Below are positions 8,794 to 17,695 of a stretch of 64,000 nt of DNA, one piece after another. A program made the translations under genes and the position numbers. The notes under the pieces were generated by a model that saw nothing but the letters and a program-made list of their open reading frames with translations, had not been told where the DNA came from and did not search any database. Within the stretch, counting starts at the first letter, position 1. Every line of letters starts with the position of its first letter. Origin of the DNA: Segatella copri (GTDB lineage: Bacteria; Bacteroidota; Bacteroidia; Bacteroidales; Bacteroidaceae); the NCBI RefSeq assembly GCF_019127135.1, contig NZ_JAHOEA010000013.1, positions 1 to 64,000 on the forward strand, read 5' to 3'.

Positions 8794-10821
8794 TTACCAG
8801 ATATGTGCACGCTTGTTCTTAGGAACAAAGAGCTTGTCGCCCTTCTTGATGTTGAATGCCTTATACCATGAATCCACCATTGGGAGGGCACCGTTCACAC
8901 GAGCCTCGTTTGGAGAGTGAACATCCACGGTCATCAGATACTGCAGGTACTCAGGACGGGCATTGCCTGCCCATACACGTGCCCATGCCAGGAAGAAGCG
9001 CTGTTCTGGAGTAAATTCATCCTTCACACCCAACTTCTCTGTCTTCATCACATTCTGAAGTGCACGGAAAGCGATGTTCAAACCACCATTGTCACCGATG
9101 TTCTCACCCAGGGTCATCTGGCCGTTTACCTTCTTGCCAGCCAACTCAATCTTGCTGAAATGATCAACCAGAATCTTGGTGCGAGACTCGAAGTTCTTCT
9201 TGTCAGCAGCAGTCCACCAGTTGTGCTGGTTACCAGTCTTGTCAAACTGGCTGCCCTGATCGTCAAAGCCATGACTCATCTCATGACCGATTACACTACC
9301 GATACCACCATAGTTCATCGCATCATCGGCTGTTGGGTCGAAGAATGGAGGCTGGAGAATAGCTGCAGGGAAGCAGATCTCGTTGGTAGTTGGGTTATAA
9401 TAAGCATTGATAGTCTGAGGAGTCATTCCCCACTCTGTCTTATCTACCGGCTTATTCACCTTGCGGGCGATTTCATCCTTGGTAAAGAACTCAGAGATAT
9501 TTGCCATATTCTCGTAGAGAGAAAGGCTGTCATCTACCTGCAATCCGCTATAGTCCTTCCACTTGTCAGGATAGCCGATCTTGATGATGAAGTTCTCCAG
9601 CTTATCCTTAGCCTGTGCCTTGGTAGCAGCACTCATCCATGTAGCCTCGTCGATGCGCTGTGAAAGCGCAGTCTGGAGATTGTGAACCAGGTCGAGCATA
9701 CGCTTCTTGCTGCTCTCCGGGAAGTACTTCTCTACGTAAATCTTTCCGATAGCCTCGCCCAACACACCGCTCACGGTACTTACGGCACGCTTCCAGCGAG
9801 GACGGTCCTGCTGAACACCGCTCATTACCTTGCTCAACTCAAAGGATACGGCACGGAAATCATCGCTCAATACGCTGGTTGCACCAGAAATCACCTTGAT
9901 CTCTGCGTATGTCTTCAGATCATCCAGAGAGGTCTCTGCGAGAATCTTCTCAACCTCGTGGATTGGTTCAGGCTGACCCACGCAAATTTCCTTGAAAGCA
10001 GGGAAACCGGATGCCAGGAACACATTGCCCCAGTCGATGCCAGGATAATCGAGCACGAGCTGGTTGTAGGTCATCTTGTGATAGTTCTTGTCGATGTCGC
10101 GGAGCTGTACCTGGCTATAGCTTGCCTTAGCGATGCGGGTCTCGATAGCCATCACAGCCTCCATCTTCTTCTGGGAGGTAGCCTCGTCGTTGCCTACCAT
10201 CTGGAAGAGCTTCTTCATATAAGCCTTGTATGCATCACGAATCTTCTTGGTCTGCTCGTCATCGTTTACATAGTAATCGCGTACACCAAGACCAAGACCA
10301 CTCTGGTCTACCTCAACGAGGTTGTTGGCGGCATCACGAAGGTCGGCGCCCACACCGATGCCATACATCATGGTACCCTCGCCACGGAAATCGAGCTGAG
10401 CGGTAACGAGCTGATACTCTCTGCGGTCCTTGATGGCTGCAATGCGGTCGAGAGTTGGCTTGATAGGTGCCCATCCCTCCTTGTTCAGGCGAACGCTGTC
10501 CATACGGAGGTTGTAGAGCGAACCGATCTTCTGTCCGAGTGACCCCTTCTGCTGTGGCTTGGAAGCATATTCAAGGATGATGTCCTGGATGCGCTTCTGG
10601 TTCTGCTCAAAGAGATCGGTGAAAGCACCATTGTCGGTATGCTCGGCATCGAGTGGATGATTCTTCATCCAGTTGCCTGCGGCATAGCGATAGAAATCAT
10701 TACCCGGCTTGATGGTCAAGTCCATGTTGGTCTTGTCAATACCGGAGCCCAACTTCTCCTGCTGGGCAAAAGCAGTTGTTGCACTGAGCAACAATGCTGC
10801 GAATAATACTTTTGTTCTCAT
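8794..10821 (-). CDS. pepO: M13 family zinc metallopeptidase (neprilysin/PepO-like)
   Basis: A 675-residue secreted protease with signal peptide MRTKVLFAALLLSATTAFAQ, probably periplasmic. The zinc motif HExxH is in VIGHEMSHGFDDQGSQFD (about residue 515), and the third zinc ligand lies in TLGENIGDNGGLN, as in M13 enzymes. A C-terminal RPEYLQYLMTVDVHSPNEAR block is diagnostic of the family. It cleaves oligopeptides. Its ATG shares one base with the stop of the upstream symporter (TAATG), so the two are translationally coupled. This suggests a peptide breakdown and uptake unit, though the symporter substrate is unknown. Confidence 0.93.
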   Translation of the reverse strand: MRTKVLFAALLLSATTAFAQQEKLGSGIDKTNMDLTIKPGNDFYRYAAGNWMKNHPLDAEHTDNGAFTDLFEQNQKRIQDIILEYASKPQQKGSLGQKIGSLYNLRMDSVRLNKEGWAPIKPTLDRIAAIKDRREYQLVTAQLDFRGEGTMMYGIGVGADLRDAANNLVEVDQSGLGLGVRDYYVNDDEQTKKIRDAYKAYMKKLFQMVGNDEATSQKKMEAVMAIETRIAKASYSQVQLRDIDKNYHKMTYNQLVLDYPGIDWGNVFLASGFPAFKEICVGQPEPIHEVEKILAETSLDDLKTYAEIKVISGATSVLSDDFRAVSFELSKVMSGVQQDRPRWKRAVSTVSGVLGEAIGKIYVEKYFPESSKKRMLDLVHNLQTALSQRIDEATWMSAATKAQAKDKLENFIIKIGYPDKWKDYSGLQVDDSLSLYENMANISEFFTKDEIARKVNKPVDKTEWGMTPQTINAYYNPTTNEICFPAAILQPPFFDPTADDAMNYGGIGSVIGHEMSHGFDDQGSQFDKTGNQHNWWTAADKKNFESRTKILVDHFSKIELAGKKVNGQMTLGENIGDNGGLNIAFRALQNVMKTEKLGVKDEFTPEQRFFLAWARVWAGNARPEYLQYLMTVDVHSPNEARVNGALPMVDSWYKAFNIKKGDKLFVPKNKRAHIW

Positions 10822-12257
10822 TATTGTTTGTATTTAACTGTTTCTTTTTTTATAAGGGCGAGACCTGCAAATGTCAGGGCGCCATTCAGCATCAGAAGCT
10901 CATAGCCGAACTTATAGCCCACATACTGCGAGGTAAGGGTATCGATGGCGAAGCAGATGAGCGGACTGGCGATGCAGACCCATGGCGACCAGCGGTCGTT
11001 TACCTGACGCTTGGTGAGCAGACTGAAGGCAAACAAACCCAACAGCGGACCGTAAGTATAAGAGCAGAGGATGTAGATAGCATCTATCACGCTCGTAGAA
11101 TTAATCGCCTTGAAAGCAATGATGAAGAGCATAAAGACGAAAGCTACCGCCAAATGCATGCGCTTGCGGAGCTTCATATCCGCTTTCCTGCCCAATATAT
11201 CCACACAGAGACTTGTCGTAATGGCTGTCAAAGCTGAATCGGCACTGGAGAAACTTGCCGCCACAATGCCAATGGTAAACAAGACCACCACCAGGTTTCC
11301 CATCGTCCCCGAAGCCGCAAACATAGGCAACAGATCATCAGGGGCATCAGGCAAAGCCACTCCCTGTTTCTGAGCCAGCATCATCAGCAACACACCCAGA
11401 CTCAGGAAAAGCAGATTGGCAGGCACAAAGGCAAAACCATAGCTGCAAACATCCTTCTGGGCCTCACGGAGCGACTTGCAGGTAAGATTCTTCTGCATCA
11501 TGTCCTGATCAAGACCGGTCATCACAATCACCACAAAAACACCACTCAAGAACTGTTTCCAGAAGTTCTGTTTCGACATCCAGTCATCAAAGACAAAAAT
11601 ACGGGAGTGACTATCGTGAACTATCGCAGTTATCGCCTCGGAAGGAGTCATATCCAACGCCGACATCACCTGAAAGATAATGAGGACGAGCGCCGCAAAC
11701 ATACAGAGCGTCTGAAAGGTATCTGTCCACACCAGGGTCTTGATGCCACCCTTGCGTGTATAAAGCCAGATAAGCAGTACCATGACAGGAACCGTGACCC
11801 AGAACGGAACACCAATTCCATCGAGCACGAAACGCTGCAAGAGGATACAGACGACAAAGAAACGAACTGCCGCACCCGTCATCTTGGACAAGAGGAAGAA
11901 CGATGCTCCGGTCTTATACGAACGCTCCCCCAACCGCTGCTGCAGGTAACCATAAATCGTAGTGAGATTATAGCGGTAATAGATAGGAAGCAAAAGAAAG
12001 GCAACCAGGAAATAACCCAGGATAAAACCGATGCACATCTGAAGGTAGGTCATATCCGTTCTCATCACCATGCCCGGCACACTGACAAAGGTGATGCCCG
12101 AAATGGAAGCACCCACCATACCGAAAGCAACCATATACCACGGCGAACGGCGATTGGCACGATAGAAAGTTTCATTACTTGCCATTTTACGGGCAGTAAG
12201 ATGACTGAAGAGCAGCAGCACACAGAAGTATGCCAGAACTGTGATAACGATAGCCAT
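10821..12257 (-). CDS. Sodium:solute symporter (SSS family)
   Basis: A 478-residue integral membrane protein with about 12-13 hydrophobic segments. SSS features include an N-terminal segment followed by ASNETFYRANRRSPWYMVAF and GMVGASISGITFVSVPGMV, and the later IGIVAASFSSADSALTAITT, which matches the sodium-coupled region of the family. The substrate cannot be read from sequence. It is the first gene of a coupled pair with the M13 peptidase. The tRNA-Asp cluster lies upstream on the same strand, ending about 60 bp before the start codon. Confidence 0.9.
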   Translation of the reverse strand: MAIVITVLAYFCVLLLFSHLTARKMASNETFYRANRRSPWYMVAFGMVGASISGITFVSVPGMVMRTDMTYLQMCIGFILGYFLVAFLLLPIYYRYNLTTIYGYLQQRLGERSYKTGASFFLLSKMTGAAVRFFVVCILLQRFVLDGIGVPFWVTVPVMVLLIWLYTRKGGIKTLVWTDTFQTLCMFAALVLIIFQVMSALDMTPSEAITAIVHDSHSRIFVFDDWMSKQNFWKQFLSGVFVVIVMTGLDQDMMQKNLTCKSLREAQKDVCSYGFAFVPANLLFLSLGVLLMMLAQKQGVALPDAPDDLLPMFAASGTMGNLVVVLFTIGIVAASFSSADSALTAITTSLCVDILGRKADMKLRKRMHLAVAFVFMLFIIAFKAINSTSVIDAIYILCSYTYGPLLGLFAFSLLTKRQVNDRWSPWVCIASPLICFAIDTLTSQYVGYKFGYELLMLNGALTFAGLALIKKETVKYKQ

Positions 12258-12315
12258 ATTCTCTTAGATTTACATAAAAACAAAAAACCTCCGAGATCAC
12301 TCTCGAAGGTTTCTG

Positions 12316-12389
12316 CGGTGCGTACGAGACTCGAACTCGTGACCTCCTGCGTGACAGGCAGGCATTCTAACCAACTGAACTAACGCACC
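12316..12389 (-). tRNA. tRNA-Asp (GTC), copy 3
   Basis: On the minus strand GGTGCGTTAGTTCAGT begins a 74-nt cloverleaf. Anticodon loop CTGTCAC gives GTC, the T-loop is GTTCGAG, and the acceptor pairs GGTGCGT with ACGCACC. It is identical to the two copies at 12427 and 12538. CCA is partly supplied by the flanking sequence only in part, so enzymatic addition is expected. Confidence 0.96.
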
Positions 12390-12426
12390 AAACTATATTT
12401 TGGCAAACCTGCAATATGATTTTTAG

Positions 12427-12500
12427 CGGTGCGTACGAGACTCGAACTCGTGACCTCCTGCGTGACAGGCAGGCATTCTAACCAACTGAACTAACGCACC
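12427..12500 (-). tRNA. tRNA-Asp (GTC), copy 2
   Basis: Sequence-identical to the neighbouring copies, with the same 37-bp spacer. It is the middle unit of a 111-bp tandem array. Confidence 0.96.
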
Positions 12501-12537
12501 AAACTATATTTTGGCAAACCTGCAATATGATTTTGAG

Positions 12538-12611
12538 CGGTGCGTACGAGACTCGAACTCGTGACCTCCTGCGTGACAGGCAGGCATTCTAACCAACTGA
12601 ACTAACGCACC
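12538..12611 (-). tRNA. tRNA-Asp (GTC), copy 1 (promoter-proximal)
   Basis: First transcribed of three identical tRNA-Asp genes. It follows the strong promoter at 12663-12694 by about 50 bp. Confidence 0.96.
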
Positions 12612-12662
12612 AATCATGAAATCAAATTGAATGGCTTAGCGCTCATTTTTCATTTGCGAGTG

Positions 12663-12694
12663 CAAAGGTACTACTTTTTTTTGGTTCCACCAAA
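12663..12694 (-). promoter_or_regulatory. tRNA-Asp cluster promoter
   Basis: On the minus strand TTTG, a 20-bp spacer and TACCTTTG. About 75 bp around it are nearly identical to the promoter of the Lys/Arg tRNA cluster at 19424. Confidence 0.88.
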
Positions 12695-12710
12695 TTTTTA
12701 TGCAACTTTT

Positions 12711-13220
12711 TTACAGAAAATATTGAAAAAATATCGCATCTTCATATCCATCTTGACAACAAAGCCACTGCTTCAGGACATTATCCCCCTCAAATCCAAC
12801 AGATTGCAGCATTTTAGCCGCTTTTTGGTTTCTGACGCCTACAATAGCATAAATCTGTTGAAGATGAAGTATGTTCTGGGCATATTGCAACAAACGGACA
12901 ACTGAGGCCTTCGCATAACCCTTCCCTTGGAATTCCTTTTTGATGACAATTCCAAGTTCCGCACGGCGATGACGGGGATCAAAATCAGTAAGATCTACAA
13001 TACCCACCTGTTCATTCCGGCTGTTCTCGACAATCAGGCGCACCTGATTATCTACATAAATGTCAGCCGAAGCACTGGAGATATAGTCGAGCAGCACCCG
13101 ACGCGAATAGGGAACATTGGAAACACCCAATTCCCAAAGCCGATCATCATTCTCTATCTGATAGAGAAAATCGAGATCTTCCAACTCTAATGCTCGTAAT
13201 AGAATATCCGGTTCTTTCAT
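12711..13220 (-). CDS. GNAT family N-acetyltransferase
   Basis: A 169-residue protein of the RimJ/RimL-like acetyltransferase fold. The acetyl-CoA loop is in KKEFQGKGYAKASVVRLLQ (about residues 93-111, Q/RxxGxG/A pattern), preceded by the beta-bulge strand RRAELGIVI. It transfers acetyl from acetyl-CoA to an amine, and the acceptor could be an amino acid, a peptide N-terminus or a drug. It is last in the minus-strand run that starts with the CstA-like gene, 64 bp after the glycosyltransferase gene. Confidence 0.88.
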   Translation of the reverse strand: MKEPDILLRALELEDLDFLYQIENDDRLWELGVSNVPYSRRVLLDYISSASADIYVDNQVRLIVENSRNEQVGIVDLTDFDPRHRRAELGIVIKKEFQGKGYAKASVVRLLQYAQNILHLQQIYAIVGVRNQKAAKMLQSVGFEGDNVLKQWLCCQDGYEDAIFFQYFL

Positions 13221-13241
13221 AAACTACACTAATTAAATAAT

Positions 13242-13253
13242 GTACGCGCGTAC
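13242..13253. other. 12-bp perfect palindrome GTACGCGCGTAC
   Basis: It is a self-complementary GC-rich site in an otherwise AT-rich 64-bp gap between the GT2 and GNAT genes. Function unknown. Confidence 0.5.
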
Positions 13254-13284
13254 CTTATTATATATATAAGATCAAATCTATTCT

Positions 13285-14397
13285 TTACAAATAGCCAAAT
13301 TCATCCTTATCCATCACATCCCTATCCGTAATCACCTTACCGATATCCTTCGTAAAGGTAGCCAGTTTGATATTCTCATCAGACCGCAACACAAGCTGAT
13401 GCAGAATCTCTTCATAGCTCATCTCGTCAGCATCAAACAACACATAATCAGACAGGTCGACATGAGAAGGAGAAAAGAAGCCCAGACTCTTTCTGATCCT
13501 CGTAGTCATCATCTGTGTAAGTGCTACAGAGGCACGGGCATAGATGGCAAATTTGATAGGAATGCTCAAGAGATGCGACATACCCGAATAATGTTTACGG
13601 AAGAAGATAAGCATCGCCTCATAAAACACATGAACATAGCGGAAACTCGACTTCTGGGTACTTTCACCTTTGTAATGCAGAATATCAACAGGCAGATAAT
13701 AGTTCTGATAACCACCCTTCAGGATGCGGTAAGAAAGATCAATATCCTCGCCATACATGAAGAAATCCTCATCCAACAAGCCCACCTTCTGCAAGGCTTC
13801 ACGGCGAATCATACAGAAAGCACCGCTCACAACCTCAATGGGAGCCGGCTCATCCCATGGCAGATAGCCCATGTAATAATGTCCGAAACTGCGATGCCTA
13901 GGAAAACGGCTGCACAAACCCATCATCTTATAGAAAGCCACCATCGGAGAAGGCAACCCTCTCCTACTCTCGCGGGCTGGCTTGCCATTGGCTCCCAACA
14001 TTCTTACACCCAATGCACCAGCGTCAGAATGAGTACGCATGAAACCGACAGCATCCTTGAGGACATGCTCACCGATAATGGTATCCGGATTCAGCAAAAG
14101 AACCAGATCACTCTCGCTCTTGCGGATAGCAAGATTGTTGGCACGGGCAAATCCGTTATTATGCGTACAGGCAACAACACGGAGATTAGGATATCGGGAA
14201 ACCGGAAAACACTGTTCGAGATATTCAACGGTTCCATCCTGAGAATGATTATCAACCACGATAATCTCTGCCGTATCGCCACTCGCATCACCCTGCTGCC
14301 CACACTCCAACACTCCGATAGCTTTCTCTACCGAACGCAGGCACTGAGCCAGATAGTACTTAACATTATAGCTTACTATGATAACACTGAGTTTCAT
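13285..14397 (-). CDS. GT2 family glycosyltransferase
   Basis: A 370-residue protein starting at MKLSVIIVSYNVKYYL, the canonical first strand of GT-A glycosyltransferases; an in-frame ATG four codons upstream is less likely. The nucleotide-sugar DxD-like site is in LVLLLNPDTIIGEH (about residue 105), and GEDIDLSYRILKGGY (about 225) holds the usual ED catalytic-base block. It resembles rhamnosyltransferase-type GT2 enzymes of cell-surface glycan synthesis. The last 80 residues are an acidic extension with no motif I recognise. Neighbours give no dedicated polysaccharide context. Confidence 0.92.
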   Translation of the reverse strand: MKLSVIIVSYNVKYYLAQCLRSVEKAIGVLECGQQGDASGDTAEIIVVDNHSQDGTVEYLEQCFPVSRYPNLRVVACTHNNGFARANNLAIRKSESDLVLLLNPDTIIGEHVLKDAVGFMRTHSDAGALGVRMLGANGKPARESRRGLPSPMVAFYKMMGLCSRFPRHRSFGHYYMGYLPWDEPAPIEVVSGAFCMIRREALQKVGLLDEDFFMYGEDIDLSYRILKGGYQNYYLPVDILHYKGESTQKSSFRYVHVFYEAMLIFFRKHYSGMSHLLSIPIKFAIYARASVALTQMMTTRIRKSLGFFSPSHVDLSDYVLFDADEMSYEEILHQLVLRSDENIKLATFTKDIGKVITDRDVMDKDEFGYL

Positions 14398-14427
14398 ATA
14401 GAATATCAAATATTGGGTTCTGAGAGT

Positions 14428-14862
14428 TTAACCTTCTGCCTCCGTTGTTTCATCTTCACATCTTCCGACAGAAGGATAAACAAAGAAGAGACAGAGGAAA
14501 AGGATGATAGCCATATATCCGAAAGCAGGAGCCATCGTCTGATAATACATAAACGTATTGATCAGCATTGGCAAACAGAGCATATTCAGACGGGCTGTGC
14601 CCAGAGGAAGAAGAGCATCTCCCTTACGGGTTACCAACTGACGATGAATAGCCTTGAAACTGAAGAGTTTGAGTGCCAAAGGAATGACGGCAATGGTAAG
14701 AAACTCCATCGCTACAGTGATTACATAGACCAACGTAACATCCCCTGCCAGATTAGTAGGTTCCAGAATTTCAGTCTCATAGAGCAAGACCAACAGGAAT
14801 CCTACCAACAGAACAAAGAGAAAATTGGTCATCAATATTCGTTGTACTTGTTTGATTTTCAT
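14428..14862 (-). CDS. Hypothetical four-helix membrane protein
   Basis: A 144-residue protein not assigned to a family with a known function. Four hydrophobic segments are visible (about residues 12-30, 42-64, 92-108 and 112-132), and the C-terminus is acidic (EDETTEAEG). It lies 14 bp after recR and 30 bp before the glycosyltransferase gene on the same strand, so it is likely cotranscribed. I do not recognise its role. Confidence 0.72.
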   Translation of the reverse strand: MKIKQVQRILMTNFLFVLLVGFLLVLLYETEILEPTNLAGDVTLVYVITVAMEFLTIAVIPLALKLFSFKAIHRQLVTRKGDALLPLGTARLNMLCLPMLINTFMYYQTMAPAFGYMAIILFLCLFFVYPSVGRCEDETTEAEG

Positions 14863-14876
14863 TTTATTGTCTTTTG

Positions 14877-15488
14877 TTATTGTCCAAATGGAGTTCTGTT
14901 CAGAATACTCCTTCCGAGAGTCACCTCATCCGTATACTCCAATTCATCACCCACCGAGATACCACGGGCGATAACAGAGAGTTTAACAGGATAATCAGCA
15001 AGTTTACGGGAGATATAGAAGTTGGTAGTATCACCCTCCATCGTACTGCTGAGAGCAAAAATCACCTCCTTCACCCCACCTTCAGCCACACGCTGAACCA
15101 GCGATTCTATCTCTATATCCGAAGGTCCGATACCATCCATCGGCGAAATGATGCCGCCCAAGACATGATAGAGTCCGTGAAACTGCTGTGTATTTTCTAT
15201 CGCCAGCACGTCCTGCACATTCTCAACGACACAGATGGTAGAAGCATCGCGCCGGGAATCAGAACAGATCGGACAGACATCCGTGTCACTGATATTATGA
15301 CAGACCCTGCAATATTTCACTTCACGGCGCATCTTGGAAATGGTATCAGCAAACTGCTCCACATCCTCACTCTTACGTTTGAGCATAAAAAGTACAAGGC
15401 GCAAAGCTGTTTTGCGCCCTATACCTGGCAATTTAGAGAACTCCGCCACTGCCTTTTCCAACAAAGCCGAAGAAAACTGTTGTTGCAT
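14877..15488 (-). CDS. recR: Recombination mediator protein RecR
   Basis: A 203-residue RecR of standard length. It shows the N-terminal helix-hairpin-helix ([18 protein letters not shown]), a four-cysteine zinc finger ([16 protein letters not shown]), a Toprim domain ([16 protein letters not shown]) and the C-terminal Walker-like region ([20 protein letters not shown]). With RecF/RecO it loads RecA at single-strand gaps. It is embedded in a minus-strand run with 9-bp and 14-bp gaps to its neighbours. Confidence 0.97.
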   Translation of the reverse strand: MQQQFSSALLEKAVAEFSKLPGIGRKTALRLVLFMLKRKSEDVEQFADTISKMRREVKYCRVCHNISDTDVCPICSDSRRDASTICVVENVQDVLAIENTQQFHGLYHVLGGIISPMDGIGPSDIEIESLVQRVAEGGVKEVIFALSSTMEGDTTNFYISRKLADYPVKLSVIARGISVGDELEYTDEVTLGRSILNRTPFGQ

Positions 15489-15497
15489 TTTACCGGA

Positions 15498-15989
15498 TTA
15501 GAGATAAATACCAACACCCAGTTTCAATCCTATGGTAGAATAATCTACATGCTTCTTGAAACTCTGATCATAGTAGATGGCCGGTTCGAGAGTAACCGAC
15601 TTGCCGAGGAAGAAAGCATAACCAACCTCTACCCCTGGCATGAAATCATTGTAGCTGCCGGAATGAACCAACTTCACACCACCACCCAGATACAAGCCAT
15701 TCTGCTCGATATAATACCGGCCCTGGGCACCTACAGAGAAATAATCCTTCACGCCATCAAGACCAGAATGATTATATTCAACCTGACCCAACAGCATCCA
15801 ATCGTCTTCTACAAAGTATCCGGCCTTAGCCTGAATACCGAGATTGAGATCCTGAGAGCCATTATAGCTCAAGCTTAAGCCCGTCAACGACGCACCGATA
15901 TACTGTTTTCCACTTTCAAACTGAGCATGGGCAGTTGTCGAAACGACAAGTGCCAATGCTGCAATAGCTAATTTTTTCTTTCGTATCAT
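15498..15989 (-). CDS. Outer-membrane beta-barrel-like protein
   Basis: A 163-residue protein with signal peptide MIRKKKLAIAALALVVSTTAHAQ. The mature part alternates polar and hydrophobic residues in short strands (GKQYIGASLTGLSLSYNG, QAKAGYFVEDDWMLLGQVEY) and ends in a terminal aromatic-hydrophobic strand. This is the pattern of small eight-strand OMP beta-barrels common in Bacteroidota. Ligand unknown. It lies 38 bp after the CstA-like gene and 9 bp before recR. Confidence 0.8.
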   Translation of the reverse strand: MIRKKKLAIAALALVVSTTAHAQFESGKQYIGASLTGLSLSYNGSQDLNLGIQAKAGYFVEDDWMLLGQVEYNHSGLDGVKDYFSVGAQGRYYIEQNGLYLGGGVKLVHSGSYNDFMPGVEVGYAFFLGKSVTLEPAIYYDQSFKKHVDYSTIGLKLGVGIYL

Positions 15990-16027
15990 GTAAATTTACG
16001 TATATTGATTAATACTTATATATAAAT

Positions 16028-17560
16028 CTATTGTTTCTTCTGATAACTGCGATACCAACCCAGGAACCAGACCAAGGCAATCACCAGAATGATGACACTG
16101 CCCGTATAAGCCAGACTCTCACTCAATGCCAAAGCTGTAGGAGAAATGAGCAGGAAGGTTGAACATATCACGGTCATAAACAAGGCTGGAACCAGCGTCA
16201 TCACAAAAGGTTTCTTCTGCTGTACCAGATAAACCGTCAATGTCCAGAGTGTGAACACAGAAAGTGTCTGGTTAGCCCAACCGAAATACTGCCAGATGAT
16301 ATTGAAACCATCAGGATTCTCCATCTGCCAAACCAGGATGCCCACCGTAAGAGCAAACAACGGAACGCAGATATAAAGACGCTTGCGCATGGAGCGCTGC
16401 TCCAAACCGATAAACTCAGCGATAATCAGGCGGGCACTTCTCAAAGCCGTATCGCCACTGGTAATAGGTGCTGCGACGACACCCAACAGAGCCAGGATTC
16501 CACCAGCCACGCCCAACCAACTGGAACATACTATCTTCACAACTGTAGGCGCATCGAAGTTCTGGATAAGCGACTTGCCGCCATCAAACTGAGCGATAAA
16601 CTGCTGAGCCGCCTCCGGACTAACACATTCACGCCATCCACCATAGTAGAAGAAATACATGGAAACCGTAGCCCATATCAAGGCAACAACACCTTCAGTA
16701 ATCATGGCACCATAGAAAATAGGACGTCCCATCTTCTCATTCTTCATACATCGTGCCATGAGCGGGCTCTGTGTTGCATGGAAGCCACTGATGGCACCAC
16801 AGGCAATCGTGATAAAGAGGCAAGGGAAAATCGGACTCTTCTGTACAAAAGACTCCGTTCCCAACCATGCCGGATTCTCATTGAGATTGCAACTCTGCAA
16901 ATTGCTCCAGAGTTCAGGCAATGAAGGCCACTTCACAAAGAGACCTACCATCAGAGCACCCGCCATAAAGAGAAGCGAGAAGGCAAAGAGCGGATAAACC
17001 TTACCGATAATCTTATCGATAGGCAGTAATGTGGCAATGACGTAATAAACGAAAATCACCACAATCCAAAACATCTGGCTGCCCCAGAATGCATCCGTAT
17101 TACAAATGCCACTCATAATGATAGCCGGACTGTATACAAACACAGCTCCCACCATCATCAGCAAAAGTACCGAAAAGACCAACATCACTTTCTTAGTGCG
17201 TCCACCCAAATACTTGCCTACCAATTCCGGCAAACCAGCTCCACCATTACGGATGCTGAGCATACCGCTCATGTAATCATGCATAGCTCCTGCGAAGATA
17301 CACCCGAAGATAATCCACAGATAAGCCACCGGTCCATACCAGGCACCCATGATAGCACCGAAGATAGGACCCGTTCCTGCAATGTTGAGGAACTGAATCA
17401 TAAAGATTTTCCAACTAGGCAGTACCATAAAGTCGACCCCATCGGCTTTGGTCACTGCTGGCGTAGGGCGGTCATCAGGACCGAACACATGCGCCACAAA
17501 CTTTCCATAAAGAAGGTAACCCAATACAAGGGCGACCAAACTAATAACGAAACTGACCAT
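16028..17560 (-). CDS. Carbon starvation CstA family transporter
   Basis: A 510-residue polytopic membrane protein. Family blocks include FMIQFLNIAGTGPIFGAIMG near residue 54, GAMHDYMSGMLSIRNGG near 95, and GFHATQSPLMARCMKNE near 260, all characteristic of CstA. It is shorter than E. coli CstA (about 700 residues) because it lacks much of the C-terminal part. Known members take up peptides or pyruvate, and which applies here is uncertain. It heads the minus-strand run OMP-recR-membrane protein-GT2-GNAT and is divergent from the GH10-like gene. Confidence 0.93.
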   Translation of the reverse strand: MVSFVISLVALVLGYLLYGKFVAHVFGPDDRPTPAVTKADGVDFMVLPSWKIFMIQFLNIAGTGPIFGAIMGAWYGPVAYLWIIFGCIFAGAMHDYMSGMLSIRNGGAGLPELVGKYLGGRTKKVMLVFSVLLLMMVGAVFVYSPAIIMSGICNTDAFWGSQMFWIVVIFVYYVIATLLPIDKIIGKVYPLFAFSLLFMAGALMVGLFVKWPSLPELWSNLQSCNLNENPAWLGTESFVQKSPIFPCLFITIACGAISGFHATQSPLMARCMKNEKMGRPIFYGAMITEGVVALIWATVSMYFFYYGGWRECVSPEAAQQFIAQFDGGKSLIQNFDAPTVVKIVCSSWLGVAGGILALLGVVAAPITSGDTALRSARLIIAEFIGLEQRSMRKRLYICVPLFALTVGILVWQMENPDGFNIIWQYFGWANQTLSVFTLWTLTVYLVQQKKPFVMTLVPALFMTVICSTFLLISPTALALSESLAYTGSVIILVIALVWFLGWYRSYQKKQ

Positions 17561-17646
17561 TTTTCTTTAATTGCTTTAAATTTTCTCTCTTTTCGGTGCA
17601 AAATGCACTTTATTTTAATATTTCAACCGCAAAAGTAATATTTTTA

Positions 17647-17677
17647 TTTGAAATACAAAAAATTATTGGTATCTTTG
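17647..17677 (+). promoter_or_regulatory. Promoter of the GH10-like gene
   Basis: TTTG (ending 17650), a 19-bp spacer and TATCTTTG (17670-17677), a full match to the Bacteroidota promoter, 19 bp upstream of the ATG chosen. Confidence 0.85.
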
Positions 17678-17695
17678 TTGCCAAATTGTAAGATT

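Larger units (their letters stand above)
12316..12611 (-). repeat. 111-bp tandem repeat carrying tRNA-Asp
   Basis: Three tRNA copies start exactly 111 bp apart. The two intervening 37-bp spacers are identical except for one base (TTTTAGC versus TTTTGAGC region), pointing to recent unequal-crossover amplification. Confidence 0.9.

Noticed and set aside
12316-12611. tRNA-associated integration site
   Set aside because: No partial tRNA duplicate or integrase lies beside the tRNA genes; the repeats are full-length tandem copies.
13399-14994. 531-codon open frame on the plus strand
   Set aside because: It is antisense to the GT2 gene, the small membrane protein and recR, has no motif, and its composition is that of a shadow frame of well-supported genes.
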